Assembly: GCF_000974485.1 (NCBI RefSeq)
Contig: NZ_BBOM01000004.1
Span: forward strand, 434,001-498,000
DNA: 64,000 nucleotides
DNA from: Streptomyces sp. NBRC 109706
GTDB lineage: Bacteria; Actinomycetota; Actinomycetes; Streptomycetales; Streptomycetaceae
Direction: 5' to 3'
This document shows positions 16,406 through 27,479 of this stretch, piece by piece. How positions within the stretch are numbered: the first letter of the stretch is position 1; each line of letters opens with the position of its first letter. The position numbers were made by a program, and so were the translations under genes. Under the pieces are notes generated by a model. The model did no database searches. It saw only the letters and a program-made list of their open reading frames with translations, and was not told the DNA's origin.

Positions 16406-18130
16406 CCAAGCCACCCTCCAGGGGTGATGAGGATCCTGCGCCTGGAACAACGGGTTCACCACCTGGGGCTACGTGTTGCGAACCCTACGGGGTTGATGAG
16501 GACTCCCCGACCCCACCCACACGGGCCCGGGCCGGGGAGGTTGCGAACCCTCCGGGGTTGATGAGGACATGCGGCGCCCGGCCGGCGGCGGGCAGGAGGG
16601 CTTGTTGCGAACCCTCCGGGGTTGATGAGGACACGACCGGGAGTTCCGCCGGATCGTCGGCCGGCTCCTGGTTGCGAACCCTCCGGGGTTGATGAGGACG
16701 CCGTGCGCCAGCGCGACCGCGCCCTCGCGGAGACGTTGCGAACCCTCCGGGGTTGATGAGGACGCGGGGGCGAACTCCTCGTCCTGGCCGATGCAGAGGC
16801 GTTGCGAACCCTCCGGAGTTGATGAGGACGCGGGGTGGTGGGCGCGGTTACTGGGTGGGTCGGGGTTGCGAACCCTCCGGGGTTGATGAGGACTCGGATA
16901 CACCGTGGACGAGGCGCTGGCCCTCCCGTTGCGAACCCTCCGGGGTTGATGAGGACAAGCCGCGGCCCTCGACCGGCCCGCCCCTGCGGGACTGTTGCGA
17001 ACCCTCCGGGGTTGATGAGGACCACTTCTCCACCGCGGACCCGGCCAGGCGGGCGAGGTTGCGAACCCTCCGGGGTTGATGAGGACGGCCACCATCCGAT
17101 CCATCACCCCCCCAGCCGACATCGTTGCGAACCCTCCGGGGTTGATGAGGACCTGACAGTTCGACACGAGACGGAGTGCCCGCCATGAGGTTGCGAACCC
17201 TCCGGGGTTGATGAGGACCAACGAGACTTGGTCCAGCAGGGGTGCGCCCGCCGGGTTGCGAACCCTCCGGGGTTGATGAGGACGCGGTGCCGGTCCAGCG
17301 GGAGCCGGCGGCCGGTCACGTTGCGAACCCTCCGGGGTTGATGAGGACCTGAACCCCAGCTCCTCCGCAGACAGTGAGCAGTGTTGCGAACCCTCCGGGG
17401 TTGATGAGGACACGGCACCGGCCGCGTACCCAACAACCGCAACGAGAAGTTGCGAACCCTCCGGGGTTGATGAGGACGCGGCCGTGCTGGTTGGCAGTAT
17501 CGGCCACCGCCCGGGGTTGCGAACCCTCCGGGGTTGATGAGGACCCAGCCGACGCTCCGGCGGAGCATCCGGCGCCGGTGTTGCGAACCCTCCGGGGTTG
17601 ATGAGGACTCGGGATGCTGCGCGCGTTCGGCGCGTGGGCGCAGGAGACGTTGCGAACCCTCCGGGGTTGATGAGGACACGGCGGGTTTCACCGAAGGCGA
17701 GCTGGCGGCCATGTTGCGAACCCTCCGGGGTTGATGAGGACCTGCTGGCGGCTCGACTGCGGCACGCGGACGCGGCCGGGTTGCGAACCCTCCGGGGTTG
17801 ATGAGGACGCCCGGCCGCCCCATAGATCGGCGGACCACAGCGGTTGCGAACCCTCCGGGGTTGATGAGGACGCCCGAGCCTTGCTGCAGCAGCTGATGGC
17901 CGCCACGTTGCGAACCCTCCGGGGTTGATGAGGACTAGACCACCGTGGCATCCGCGCGCTCCGCCCAGGGTTGCGAACCCTCCGGGGTTGATGAGGACGC
18001 GCAAGCTCGTTGCCGGCGCCGCCGCGCTCACGGTCGGGTTGCGAACCCTCCGGGGTTGATGAGGACCAGGGTTCGGATCCACGACCTGCGCCGGCCATTC
18101 GGTTGCGAACCCTCCGGGGTTGATGAGGAC
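16406..18130 (-). CRISPR. Orphan CRISPR array, 27 repeats and 26 spacers, no cas genes in the window
   Basis: The repeat is 29 bases, written on the plus strand as GTTGCG, AACCCTCCGGGGTT, GATGAGGAC; the middle part can form a 5-bp stem (AACCC/GGGTT). Intact copies start at 16475, 16540, 16604, 16671, 16735, 16801, 16865, 16928, 16994, 17058, 17124, 17190, 17255, 17320, 17383, 17449, 17516, 17580, 17649, 17713, 17780, 17843, 17907, 17970, 18038 and 18102. The copy at 16475 has one change (CTACGG) and that at 16801 has another (CCGGAG). A decayed copy at 16406-16434 keeps 19 of 21 positions in its right part. Spacers are 34-40 bases, GC-rich and all different. Decay at the left puts the leader at the right, so transcription probably runs on the minus strand. 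Subtype cannot be assigned from the repeat. Confidence 0.96.
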
Positions 18131-18729
18131 CCGAGTGTAAAGCCGCTGGTTGGGGGGCAGGGCTGGGTGCCGCGTGGGGGTGAAAGTGCAGCAGTCTGAC
18201 GGTAGTGCAACGTCGCAGGTCAGAGGGGTGCGCGGGGCGTTGTGCAGGAAGTGTGGGAGTGGTCCGTGGGGTCTTGGGCTGATGGGGCCAGCCTAGCTCT
18301 GGTGGCAGGAGCGGCACCTGGAGTGCTGACAGGCTGTCTGGGAGTGCTCGGTCGTGGGTGTGGGGCCAAGGGGGCTGGCGTGGGGGTGGTGGGGGAGTGG
18401 TTCGGTCTTGGTGTCCACGCATGGGGCGGGGCCTCGGCCTTGTCGCGTCGATGTCCCTCGGCGGTGCTTCCGACGGCCCGTGTCCAGTACCGGTCATCGC
18501 AGGTTCTCTTCCTCCTGTGGTGGGGCCGGTGGGTGGGGAGTTCGCGGCGCGCGACGGGGTGCGGGAGTGCCGGCCGGCCGGGTGTTCCGTGAGGCCGTTT
18601 GAAGCCGTTCGGTCGTCCGGTGGGTGGGGAGATGGGCACGGAAGAGTGAACTCGTCCCGGGCCAGCGCGGCCGGTCTGTGATTCCCGGCACAGTAGGCCG
18701 GGTCGGGCTGCTCCGCCGGCCTTTCGGCT
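18131..18729. promoter_or_regulatory. Presumed CRISPR leader and gene-free spacer region
   Basis: About 600 bases between the last intact repeat and the integrase relic. No convincing gene is present: the open frames are short, low in complexity and lack ribosome sites. If transcription is leftward, the leader is the part next to 18131; on the minus strand a TACACT box lies at 18134-18139, three bases before the first repeat, without a clear -35 element. The plus strand is strikingly G/T-rich. Leader identity rests on array polarity only. Confidence 0.4.
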
Positions 18730-18908
18730 GAGGCGTCGGCGAACTTTTCCGTGTATTCACCGTGGGCAGCCGAATCTCGTCACCACAAAACGGACACAAC
18801 CGGCGGGGAGGAGGTGGAGAGCGCCCCCGAGGGGCCCCGGAGGGCCGGAGTCCACCACACCTGCGGCTCGTGGCAAACAATGCCGCTGACCTGCGGGAAC
18901 GCGCATAG
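18730..18908 (+). pseudogene. Relic of a second integrase 3' end
   Basis: This segment aligns with the last ~150 bases of the integrase gene at 14713. A first block reads VYSPWAAES (integrase: AYSPWATES). After an expanded, frameshifted middle, the last block reads HLRLVANNAADLRERA and then TAG (integrase: HLRLVANTRADLRKRG, then TAG). The two blocks are in different frames, and no upstream integrase sequence remains. The stop lies 21 bases before the tRNA-Arg 3' end, the same geometry as the intact integrase and the decayed att site. It therefore marks the end of an earlier or duplicated element. Confidence 0.8.
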
Positions 18909-18929
18909 ACGGCGGCGTAAAAGATGGTG

Positions 18930-19002
18930 CGCCCCCGGCAGGACTCGAACCTGCGGCCAAGTGCTTAGAAGGCACCTGCTCTATCCGCTGAGCTACGGGG
19001 GC
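18930..19002 (-). tRNA. tRNA-Arg (anticodon UCU)
   Basis: The minus strand folds as a standard cloverleaf: acceptor GCCCCCG pairing with CGGGGGC, D-arm GCTCAGCGGATAGAGC, anticodon loop CTTCTAA giving UCU, and T-arm GCAGGTTCGAGTCCTGC. CCA is not encoded. Its 3' end faces the mobile element, and a decayed copy of that end lies at 16297-16326, so this gene is the integration target. The backbone starts on its other side. Confidence 0.96.
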
Positions 19003-19289
19003 CGGTGTTGGTCATGGGCGTGGGACGTGCCCCCTCGGTGACCTCGCCGCGGACAGGATAGAGCGTCGAGGGGTTCGCCCCGGTTGCTTCACGGCAGCAC
19101 CCTTGTGTGGAGATCCAGTGAAGCAGCCCCGATAATCGCAGGCGAGTGCGAAGTGCGCAGCGGTTTTGAACGCTCAGGGGAGGGGTGTTGCGCACTCGTT
19201 ATGCCGCGCCACGGGGTCTCACGTCCGCTTTGGGGCGCGTTCGGCGGAATATGCTTTGGAAACCGCTTGAAGTTGGGCATTCTGCGCAT

Positions 19290-20924
19290 GTGGCGATCTT
19301 GGACGCACGGCCCGAACTGCTGGACGCATTGACCCTCCTACGGGAGCGTCTCGCTGCCGCGCGCTTCCCGCTGGAGTTGCCCGGGGTGGAGCGTGCCCGG
19401 CGGTCGTGTGCCGAGTTGCTCGCCCAGCTGGACGGGTATCTGTTGCCCCGGCTGCGGCAGCCGGACGCGCCGTTGCTCGCCGTGGTGGGGGGATCGACGG
19501 GGGCGGGGAAGTCCACGTTGGTGAACTCGCTGGTGGGGCGGCGGGTCACCGAGGCCGGGGTGCTGCGGCCGACCACCAGGACGCCGGTGCTGGTGTGCCA
19601 CCCCGACGATCACCACTGGTTCTCGGGGAAGCGCGTGCTGCCGCAGCTGGGGCGGGTGTGGATGCCCCGGCAGGAGGCCGAGCAGCCGCCGCCGGTGCGG
19701 CGGGACGGGCAGTTGGCGCTGGCGGTGGAGACGACGCGGGCGCTGCCGGCCGGTCTGGCGCTGCTGGACGCGCCCGATATCGACTCGCTGGTGGAGGCGA
19801 ACCGCGATCTGGCCGCCGATCTGCTGGGCGCGGCCGACATCTGGGTGCTGGTGACCACCGCGTCCCGGTACGCGGACGCGGTGCCCTGGCATCTGCTGCG
19901 CAGCGCGCGGGACGCCGATGTGACGGTGGCCACGGTGCTCGACCGGGTGCCGCACCAGGTGGCGGCCGAGGTGTCCCGGCACTACGGCGCGCTGTTGGAA
20001 CGGGCCGGGCTGGGCTCCATTCCACGGTTCACCGTGCCCGAGCTGCCCGAGTCGGCGCGCGGCGGCTCGGGCGTTCTGCCGGCCACCGCCGTGGCCGGGC
20101 TGCGGGAGTGGCTGGCGCACCGGGCGCGGGATCACGAGGCCAGGGCGCTGGCCGCGGCGCGCACCGCGCGGGGCGCGCTGGCCGGGCTGCGGGGGCGGGT
20201 GATGGCGCTGGCCAGCGCGGCGGCGTCGCAGCACGCCACCGCCGTGCGGCTCGACCAGCGGCTGGACGAGGCGTTCGACGAGGCGGCCCAGCGGGTGCGC
20301 GGCTGTCTCGCGGACGGCGGTCTGCTGGCCGGTGAGGCGCGCGCGCACTGGATGGCGTTCCCCGACGACGCCAGCTCCGACGAGCTGATGGACGCGTTGA
20401 CCACGGCGTTGGCCGGTCTGCTGGTGGAGGCGGTGGCCGCCGCCGACGAGCGGACGGACGCCGCCTGGCGGCAGGAGGCGGCCGCGCCGCCCGCGGATCC
20501 GGAGGAGCCGGGCGCGGTGGCGGACCGGGTGGGGGTCGCGGTGCGTCGACTGCGGCGCTGCCTTGAGGAGTTGGCCGAGGAGGCGCGGACCAGCCCGCTG
20601 ATGCTGGGGCAGCCGACGGAGCGCCGTCAGCTGCCGGGGGAGGACGGGGAGACGGCCGCGCTGTTGGCGGCCTCGCTGCTGGGCGGCCGGGCGGCCGGCG
20701 TCGCCCAGCAGACGTTGGCCGGGGCGCTGGGCCCCAGGGGCGCGGCGCGGCTGCGGGACAAGGGCGGCCAGCAGCTGAACGCCTGTGTCTCCCGCGCGTT
20801 GGGGGCGGAGAAGCGGCGGCGGGGCGCGCCGCTGCACCGGTTGGGGATCACCGCGGACACCCAGGTGGAGCTGGTGTCCGCGCTGTCCTCGGTGCGCGCC
20901 GAGCACCGACCCACCACCGTCTGA
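19290..20924 (+). CDS. Dynamin-like/YfjP-type GTPase, first of a pair
   Basis: About 544 residues. I prefer the GTG at 19290, which begins [14 protein letters not shown]; an ATG at 19251 is possible. The P-loop is [17 protein letters not shown] near residue 65, followed by the switch TTRTPV and the G3 box DAPDIDSL. The G4 position reads TVLDRVPH rather than a clean NKxD. The C-terminal half is helical. It has no clear membrane helix, unlike the partner that starts 47 bases later. Paired bacterial dynamin-like GTPases in Streptomyces act at membranes during sporulation division; whether this pair does so is inference. Confidence 0.82.
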   Translation: MAILDARPELLDALTLLRERLAAARFPLELPGVERARRSCAELLAQLDGYLLPRLRQPDAPLLAVVGGSTGAGKSTLVNSLVGRRVTEAGVLRPTTRTPVLVCHPDDHHWFSGKRVLPQLGRVWMPRQEAEQPPPVRRDGQLALAVETTRALPAGLALLDAPDIDSLVEANRDLAADLLGAADIWVLVTTASRYADAVPWHLLRSARDADVTVATVLDRVPHQVAAEVSRHYGALLERAGLGSIPRFTVPELPESARGGSGVLPATAVAGLREWLAHRARDHEARALAAARTARGALAGLRGRVMALASAAASQHATAVRLDQRLDEAFDEAAQRVRGCLADGGLLAGEARAHWMAFPDDASSDELMDALTTALAGLLVEAVAAADERTDAAWRQEAAAPPADPEEPGAVADRVGVAVRRLRRCLEELAEEARTSPLMLGQPTERRQLPGEDGETAALLAASLLGGRAAGVAQQTLAGALGPRGAARLRDKGGQQLNACVSRALGAEKRRRGAPLHRLGITADTQVELVSALSSVRAEHRPTTV

Positions 20925-20970
20925 GTCCCACCACTGTCTGAAGACCGGTCAGAAGCGCGAGGAGTACCAG

Positions 20971-22710
20971 GTGACGGAAGAGCAGGCGTCGATCCACGGG
21001 TTCGGCGGGGAGTCGCGTGACCCCAGGGGTGCTGGCGACGGGGGGCCGCCCCGTGGCCAGGGCGGCCCGACCGGTCTTGAGGAGGACGGGGCACTGCGGG
21101 CGCGGCTCGGCGCGCTGCGGGAGCTGGTCGGGCTGTCCAGGACCCGGCTGGACGAGCGGGTGTTGGCCGAGGCCGGCCGGGTGTTGGACGAGGCGGCGGC
21201 CAGGGACCGGCTGCCCCGGGCGTACACCACGGTGGCGATCGCCGGGGCCACCGGGAGCGGGAAGTCGACGCTGTTCAACGCGTTGGCCGGGGCGCAGCTC
21301 TCGGAGGCCGGGGTGCGCCGGCCGACGACGGCGACGCCGGTCTCCTGCACGTGGGAGGCGGGGCGTGGGCAGAGCCCCGACGGTCTGCTGGAACGGCTCG
21401 GGGTGCCGGCGCGGGCGCGACGTCGGGCGCATGTGCTGGATCCGGGGTTGCGCGGGTTGATCCTGCTCGACCTGCCGGACTACGACTCGGTCGATCCGGC
21501 GCACCGGGAGCAGGTGGACCGGCTGCTGGGCCTGGTGGACGCGGTGGTGTGGGTGGTCGATCCGGAGAAGTACGCGGACGCGCTGCTGCACGAGCGCTAT
21601 CTGCGGGCGTTCGCCGGGCATGCCGACGTTTCGTTGATCGTGTTGAACCAGGCCGACCGGCTGCCCGCGGAGGCGGTGGACGCGGTGTTGGACGATCTGC
21701 GGCGGCTTCTCGACGAGCGGGGGGTGGCGCTGGGGGAGCACGGCGAGCCGGGCGCCTGGGTGCTGGCCGGATCGGCGCTGACGGGCGACGGGGTCGGCGA
21801 ACTACGCAAGCTGATCGGCGAGTTGGTGGCCGCACGGACGGCTGCGGCGCGGCGGTTGGCGGCGGATGTGGACGGCGTCGCGCGGCGGCTTGAGGCCGTC
21901 TATGTGGCGGACGGCGCGGCGGCGCCGGCCGGGTTGACCGACGAGGCGCGGGAGGAGTTCGAGGACCGGCTGGCCACGGCCGTGGGCGCGCCGGCCGCCG
22001 GGCAGGCGGCGGAACGCGGCTGGCTGCGGCGCTCGGACCGGGCCTGTGGCACCCCGCTGGCGCAGGGGCTGCGTCGGCTGGCCGCCCGGCAGGCCGAACG
22101 GCGCGGGGAGCCGCCGGCGTTGGCCGCCAAGCGGCTGCGCGGGGACGAGTCCCCCACGGTGTCGGCGCCCGAGGTGGAGCAGGCGGTGCGGCGGCTGGCC
22201 GACGAGGCGGCGGACGGGCTGCCCGAGCCCTGGGCCAAGGCGGTGCGGGACGCGGCCTGGCGCGGCGCGGGAACGTTGCCCCGGGCGTTGGAGAGCGCCC
22301 TGGTGGGGCGCGGACCGGCGACCCGTCCGCCCCGGCCCGGTTGGTGGTCGGCGGCCGCCGCCGGCCAGGCGGTGCTGCTGGCCACCCAGCTGTTGGGGGT
22401 CTGCTGGCTGCTCGCGGTGCTGGTCGGCCAGCCGCTGATGGGGCGTTGGCTGCCGGTGACGCTGCTGGTGGTGGGCTCGGTCGGCGGGCCGCTGCTGGCC
22501 TGGGGCTGCCGGATCGCGGCGCGCGGCCCCGCCCATGCGCACGGTCGGCAGGAGGAGTGGCGACTGCGCCGGCTGGCGGCCGAGTTGGGTCACCGTCAGG
22601 TGCTGGAGCCGGTGGCCGCCGAGCTGTTGCGGTACCGGGAGGTACGGGAGCGCTATGTGGTGGCGGCTTCACCCGCGGGGGTGACGGAGTTGTCCACAAC
22701 CGGCCCGTAA
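20971..22710 (+). CDS. Dynamin-like/YfjP-type membrane GTPase, second of a pair
   Basis: A 579-residue protein from a GTG start with GAGGAG upstream. The GTPase domain has the P-loop GATGSGKSTLFNALAG near residue 91, TTATPVSC, the G3 box DLPDYDSV and a G4-like NQAD. Two membrane helices at about 457-485 and 495-512 split the C-terminal region, and a basic helical tail follows. The layout matches YfjP-type membrane-associated GTPases. It is probably co-transcribed with the gene before it. Confidence 0.85.
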   Translation: MTEEQASIHGFGGESRDPRGAGDGGPPRGQGGPTGLEEDGALRARLGALRELVGLSRTRLDERVLAEAGRVLDEAAARDRLPRAYTTVAIAGATGSGKSTLFNALAGAQLSEAGVRRPTTATPVSCTWEAGRGQSPDGLLERLGVPARARRRAHVLDPGLRGLILLDLPDYDSVDPAHREQVDRLLGLVDAVVWVVDPEKYADALLHERYLRAFAGHADVSLIVLNQADRLPAEAVDAVLDDLRRLLDERGVALGEHGEPGAWVLAGSALTGDGVGELRKLIGELVAARTAAARRLAADVDGVARRLEAVYVADGAAAPAGLTDEAREEFEDRLATAVGAPAAGQAAERGWLRRSDRACGTPLAQGLRRLAARQAERRGEPPALAAKRLRGDESPTVSAPEVEQAVRRLADEAADGLPEPWAKAVRDAAWRGAGTLPRALESALVGRGPATRPPRPGWWSAAAAGQAVLLATQLLGVCWLLAVLVGQPLMGRWLPVTLLVVGSVGGPLLAWGCRIAARGPAHAHGRQEEWRLRRLAAELGHRQVLEPVAAELLRYREVRERYVVAASPAGVTELSTTGP

Positions 22711-22936
22711 TCCACAGGACTCGGCGGAATCTCCGCGACTGCCCCATCATGGGGTCCGGTGAGGCGTTCGGCGAAGTCACCAGGTAACGATTCCACTTCG
22801 GAATGTGTGAGCCCGCGGATCGACGGGGACATTGTCGAACTGCCTCTCTACGATCCACCGTACGCACGGGGATGTTGATGAGCGTGCCGTCGGAAGATGC
22901 GGCTGCGCCCTGTGATCTCGTGGAGGGGACACACAC

Positions 22937-24349
22937 ATGATGCACGCGCGCAAGCGGGTGGTAACCCGCCTTGCGGCTACGGCCGTCGCCACCGGGCTGT
23001 TCGCGGGAGGCGCCATAGCCACCGCCGGCTCGGCCATCGCCGACGAGCAGAACCCGCGCAGCGGGGGAGCCACGGCGGTCCTCGACGGATTGACGGTCAG
23101 CGACCGCGTCGAGGTCACCCACAACGGGGAGACCCACACCTACGGGGCCGGCCTCTTCTACCTCACCGCCGACGACGGCGGCACGCTGAAGACCTACTGC
23201 ATCGACTTCGCCACCGGTGCGCGGGACGGCGCCCAGTACAAGGAGACCGACTGGGAGTCCTCGACGCTCCACGGCAACCCGGACGCCGGCAAGATCCACT
23301 GGATCCTGCAGAACTCCTTCCCCGTGGTGAACGACCTGGCGGGCCTCGCCGAGCAGGCGGGCGCCGAGTCGCTGAACGAGGAGCAGGCCGCCGCCGGCAC
23401 CCAGGCCGCGATCTGGGAGCTGTCCGACGGGGTCGACGCCGTTCCCACCAACGAGAACGCCGCGAAGCTCACCGACTGGCTGCTGGAGAACGCCGGCGAT
23501 GTCGCCGAGCCGGGCGCCTCGCTGGCGCTGAACCCGCCGCAGGTCTCCGGCCAGCCCGGCCAGGTGATCGGCCCGGTCACGCTCACCACCAGCGCGGACG
23601 CGGCCTATGTCGCCCCCGACGCCGGCGCCGCCGAGCAGGGCGTGACGATCGTCGACGCCAACGGCGAGTACATCACCGAGGACCAGCCGGTCGCCGATGG
23701 CACCGAGCTGTACTTCTCGGTGCCCGAGGACGCCGAGGACGGCCAGGCCTCGCTGACCGCGACGGCCACCTCCCAGGTGCCGGTCGGCCGTGCCTTCACC
23801 GGCATCGACACCCGCACCCAGACCATGATCCTGGCCGGTTCCTCGGACTCCTCCGTGACCGCTTCGGCCAGCGCCAACTGGGCCTCCGCCGGCCAGCCAT
23901 CCGTCGCGGTCAACGCGGTGGAGAAGTGCGCCGAGGGCGGCGTGGAGATCACCGCCACCAACGAGGGTGACGTCCCCTTCACCTTCGAGCTGGACGGTCA
24001 GGAGCACGAGATCGGCCCCGGCGAGTCGCACTCCCAGGTCGTTCCCGTCGAGAACGGCCAGGCGTACGAGATCACCATCGAGAACTCCATCGACGGCGCC
24101 GAGCCGTGGGTCTTCAGCGGCGTGCTGGACTGCGAGACCGGTGACGACGGCGGCCAGGAGCAGATCGACGACAACGAGCCCGCGCCGGCCAGCACCGGCG
24201 GCGAGGGCGAGGACGGCCCGGACCTGGCCGAGACCGGCAGCAGCGGGGGCAACCCGGCCCTGATCGGTGGGGCCGCCGTGGCCCTGCTGGTGATCGGTGC
24301 CGGCGTGGTCTTCTTCATCCGCCGCCGCTCCACCACCGCGGGCGAGTGA
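22937..24349 (+). CDS. Sortase-anchored surface protein with an internal thioester (TQXA) domain
   Basis: A 470-residue exported protein; the ATG has GGAGGGG eight bases upstream. The signal peptide ends near AGSAIA (residue ~35). The thioester domain spans about 45-180, with Cys88 in TYCIDF and Gln156 in GTQAAIWE, the pair that forms a Cys-Gln thioester in surface adhesins. A beta-rich stalk follows. The C-terminus has the sorting motif LAETG, a hydrophobic helix and RRRS, fitting the LAXTG signal of class E sortases in Streptomyces. The thioester can bind covalently to surface amines. A hairpin follows the gene. Confidence 0.9.
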   Translation: MMHARKRVVTRLAATAVATGLFAGGAIATAGSAIADEQNPRSGGATAVLDGLTVSDRVEVTHNGETHTYGAGLFYLTADDGGTLKTYCIDFATGARDGAQYKETDWESSTLHGNPDAGKIHWILQNSFPVVNDLAGLAEQAGAESLNEEQAAAGTQAAIWELSDGVDAVPTNENAAKLTDWLLENAGDVAEPGASLALNPPQVSGQPGQVIGPVTLTTSADAAYVAPDAGAAEQGVTIVDANGEYITEDQPVADGTELYFSVPEDAEDGQASLTATATSQVPVGRAFTGIDTRTQTMILAGSSDSSVTASASANWASAGQPSVAVNAVEKCAEGGVEITATNEGDVPFTFELDGQEHEIGPGESHSQVVPVENGQAYEITIENSIDGAEPWVFSGVLDCETGDDGGQEQIDDNEPAPASTGGEGEDGPDLAETGSSGGNPALIGGAAVALLVIGAGVVFFIRRRSTTAGE

Positions 24350-24393
24350 CCTGACGGTCACCCCCTGAGGTAACAGCGGTACCGAACGCGCCT

Positions 24394-24422
24394 GGGGGCG
24401 GGTCCTACACGGGCCCGCCCCC
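24394..24422 (+). terminator. GC-rich terminator hairpin after the surface-protein gene
   Basis: GGGGGCGGG at 24394-24402 pairs with CCCGCCCCC at 24414-24422, a 9-bp stem about 45 bases after the stop. There is no long T-run, as is normal in Streptomyces. Confidence 0.6.
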
Positions 24423-24600
24423 TCGGCGTTGCCCGGGCGCCCGCGCCGCCCCCGGTGCCCCCGGCGCCCCGGCACCGGTTTCGTCCGGGGCCGGGGGATG
24501 CGGCAGGATGGTGGCAGGCTTTCCGCCGCCTGATTCCCCGCCCCCAGACATCCCGCCCCCGACATCCCACCCATGACGACAGCTAGCCGGACGGTTTCTC

Positions 24601-26265
<1,665 letters not shown>

Positions 26266-26269
26266 GACG

Positions 26270-26752
26270 ATGCGGCATCGCTTTGAGTGCCCGCTGCGCT
26301 GGTCGGACATGGACTCCTTCGGCCATGTCAACAACGTGGTCTTCCTGCGCTATCTCGAAGAGGCGCGGATAGATTTCATGTTCCGGCTGGCGCGGCAGGC
26401 CGATTCGGGTGCGTTCACCGGCGGCTCGGTGGTGGCCCGGCACGAGATCGACTACCGCAAACCGCTCACCCACCGACCCGAACCGGTCGTCGTCGAACTC
26501 TGGGTGACCAAGCTGGGGTTCGCCTCGGCCACGGTCGGCTATGAGATCAAGGACGAGAGCGGCCTCTATGTCACGGCGCAGACCGTGATAGTCCCCTACG
26601 ACCTGGAGCTGAGCCGCCCCCGGCGGCTGACCGACGAGGAGCGGACGTTCCTCTCCCGCTACTTCGACGACGAGGCGACGGGCGGCGACGAGGCGGGCGG
26701 TGCCGACGAACCGGCCGAGGCGGGCGAGGCGAGGGACGCCGACGCGGCATGA
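26270..26752 (+). CDS. Acyl-CoA thioesterase, 4HBT family
   Basis: A 160-residue hot-dog fold protein starting four bases after ettA. The family motif is RWSDMDSFGHVNNVVFLRYLEEAR, with the active-site Asp in the DMDSFGHV segment, then DYRKPL. It hydrolyses acyl-CoA thioesters; the substrate is unknown. The C-terminal ~25 residues are Asp/Glu/Ala-rich and probably disordered. The stop overlaps the next ATG (ATGA). Confidence 0.88.
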   Translation: MRHRFECPLRWSDMDSFGHVNNVVFLRYLEEARIDFMFRLARQADSGAFTGGSVVARHEIDYRKPLTHRPEPVVVELWVTKLGFASATVGYEIKDESGLYVTAQTVIVPYDLELSRPRRLTDEERTFLSRYFDDEATGGDEAGGADEPAEAGEARDADAA

Positions 26753-27405
26753 CCGGGCAGCCCGAGTTGGCGTTCGCACGGCCGGGGGAGGCGACGGACC
26801 TCGTCGCCTTCCTCGGCCGCCAGCTGCGGTGGGACCGCACGGCCGCCGCCCGGGTGCAGGGCGACGGAGAGGTGGTCGCGGTCTTCACCCAGCCGGCCAG
26901 GTTCGGGGTGCTGGCCGTCCGCCCGGTGCCGCTGCGCGCGCCGGTCCGGCTGGATCGCACGGTCTCCGCCGGGGAGTTGCTTGAGGCGGTGGACGAGGAG
27001 CGCGGGACGTTGGCGCTGCCGGCCGCCGTGACCGGCCCCTCCTGGGCCGGGCTGCTGCCGCCGCGCGGCGGCTGGACCGCGCTGGCCGAGGTGCCGCACC
27101 AGCTGGTGCGGCGGGCCGCCGGCGCGGTGGTCGCCGAGTTCCGGGAGCGCACCGAGGGGCTGCCGCCCGAGGAGCGCACCAGGAGCGCGCTGGACGCGCT
27201 GGCCGAGGAGATATGGTCCCGCCCGCTGGCCGACACCACGCTGCCGCTGCGCGCCGTGCACGCGGCGCACGCCCTCGGCCTGCTGCGGGCGGCGGAGCCC
27301 GTCACCGTGCTGGAACGCGGCCCCTGGCTGCGGCTGCGGACGGCGCTCGGCTCGACGGCCGTGCGTCGGGCCGGCGTCGGCGGCCTGAGCGTCACCCCCG
27401 TCTAG
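26749..27405 (+). CDS. Hypothetical protein conserved downstream of the thioesterase
   Basis: A 218-residue soluble protein with no signal peptide or membrane segment, rich in Ala, Arg and Leu. Visible features are LPPRGGWTALAEVPHQLVRR in the middle and ALRAVHAAHALGLL near the end. I do not recognise a domain. Coupling to the thioesterase by an ATGA overlap suggests a shared transcript, and the next gene (globin) begins 75 bases later. Confidence 0.8.
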   Translation: MTGQPELAFARPGEATDLVAFLGRQLRWDRTAAARVQGDGEVVAVFTQPARFGVLAVRPVPLRAPVRLDRTVSAGELLEAVDEERGTLALPAAVTGPSWAGLLPPRGGWTALAEVPHQLVRRAAGAVVAEFRERTEGLPPEERTRSALDALAEEIWSRPLADTTLPLRAVHAAHALGLLRAAEPVTVLERGPWLRLRTALGSTAVRRAGVGGLSVTPV

Positions 27406-27479
27406 CGCGGGCCGCCCGGCTACCGGCGGGTATCCGGACCAGCGGCGTCGGGCCCTGGCGGGTCTGCCACCATGGAGCC

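Noticed and set aside
16456..18497. Long minus-strand frames reading as repeated VLINPGGFAT, SSTPEGSQ or PHQPRRVRN units
   Set aside because: They are translations of the 29-base CRISPR repeat in different frames; spacers vary in length and break any constant frame, and there is no start signal. Not a repeat protein.
18242..18681. Open frames of 80-116 codons between the array and the integrase relic
   Set aside because: Gly/Val/Trp-rich composition produced by G/T-biased DNA, mutually overlapping frames, no ribosome sites. No Cas-like motif seen.
21275..24574. A 1,099-codon minus-strand frame opposite the GTPase and surface-protein genes
   Set aside because: Antisense frame caused by high GC in the third position; the plus-strand genes have clear motifs.
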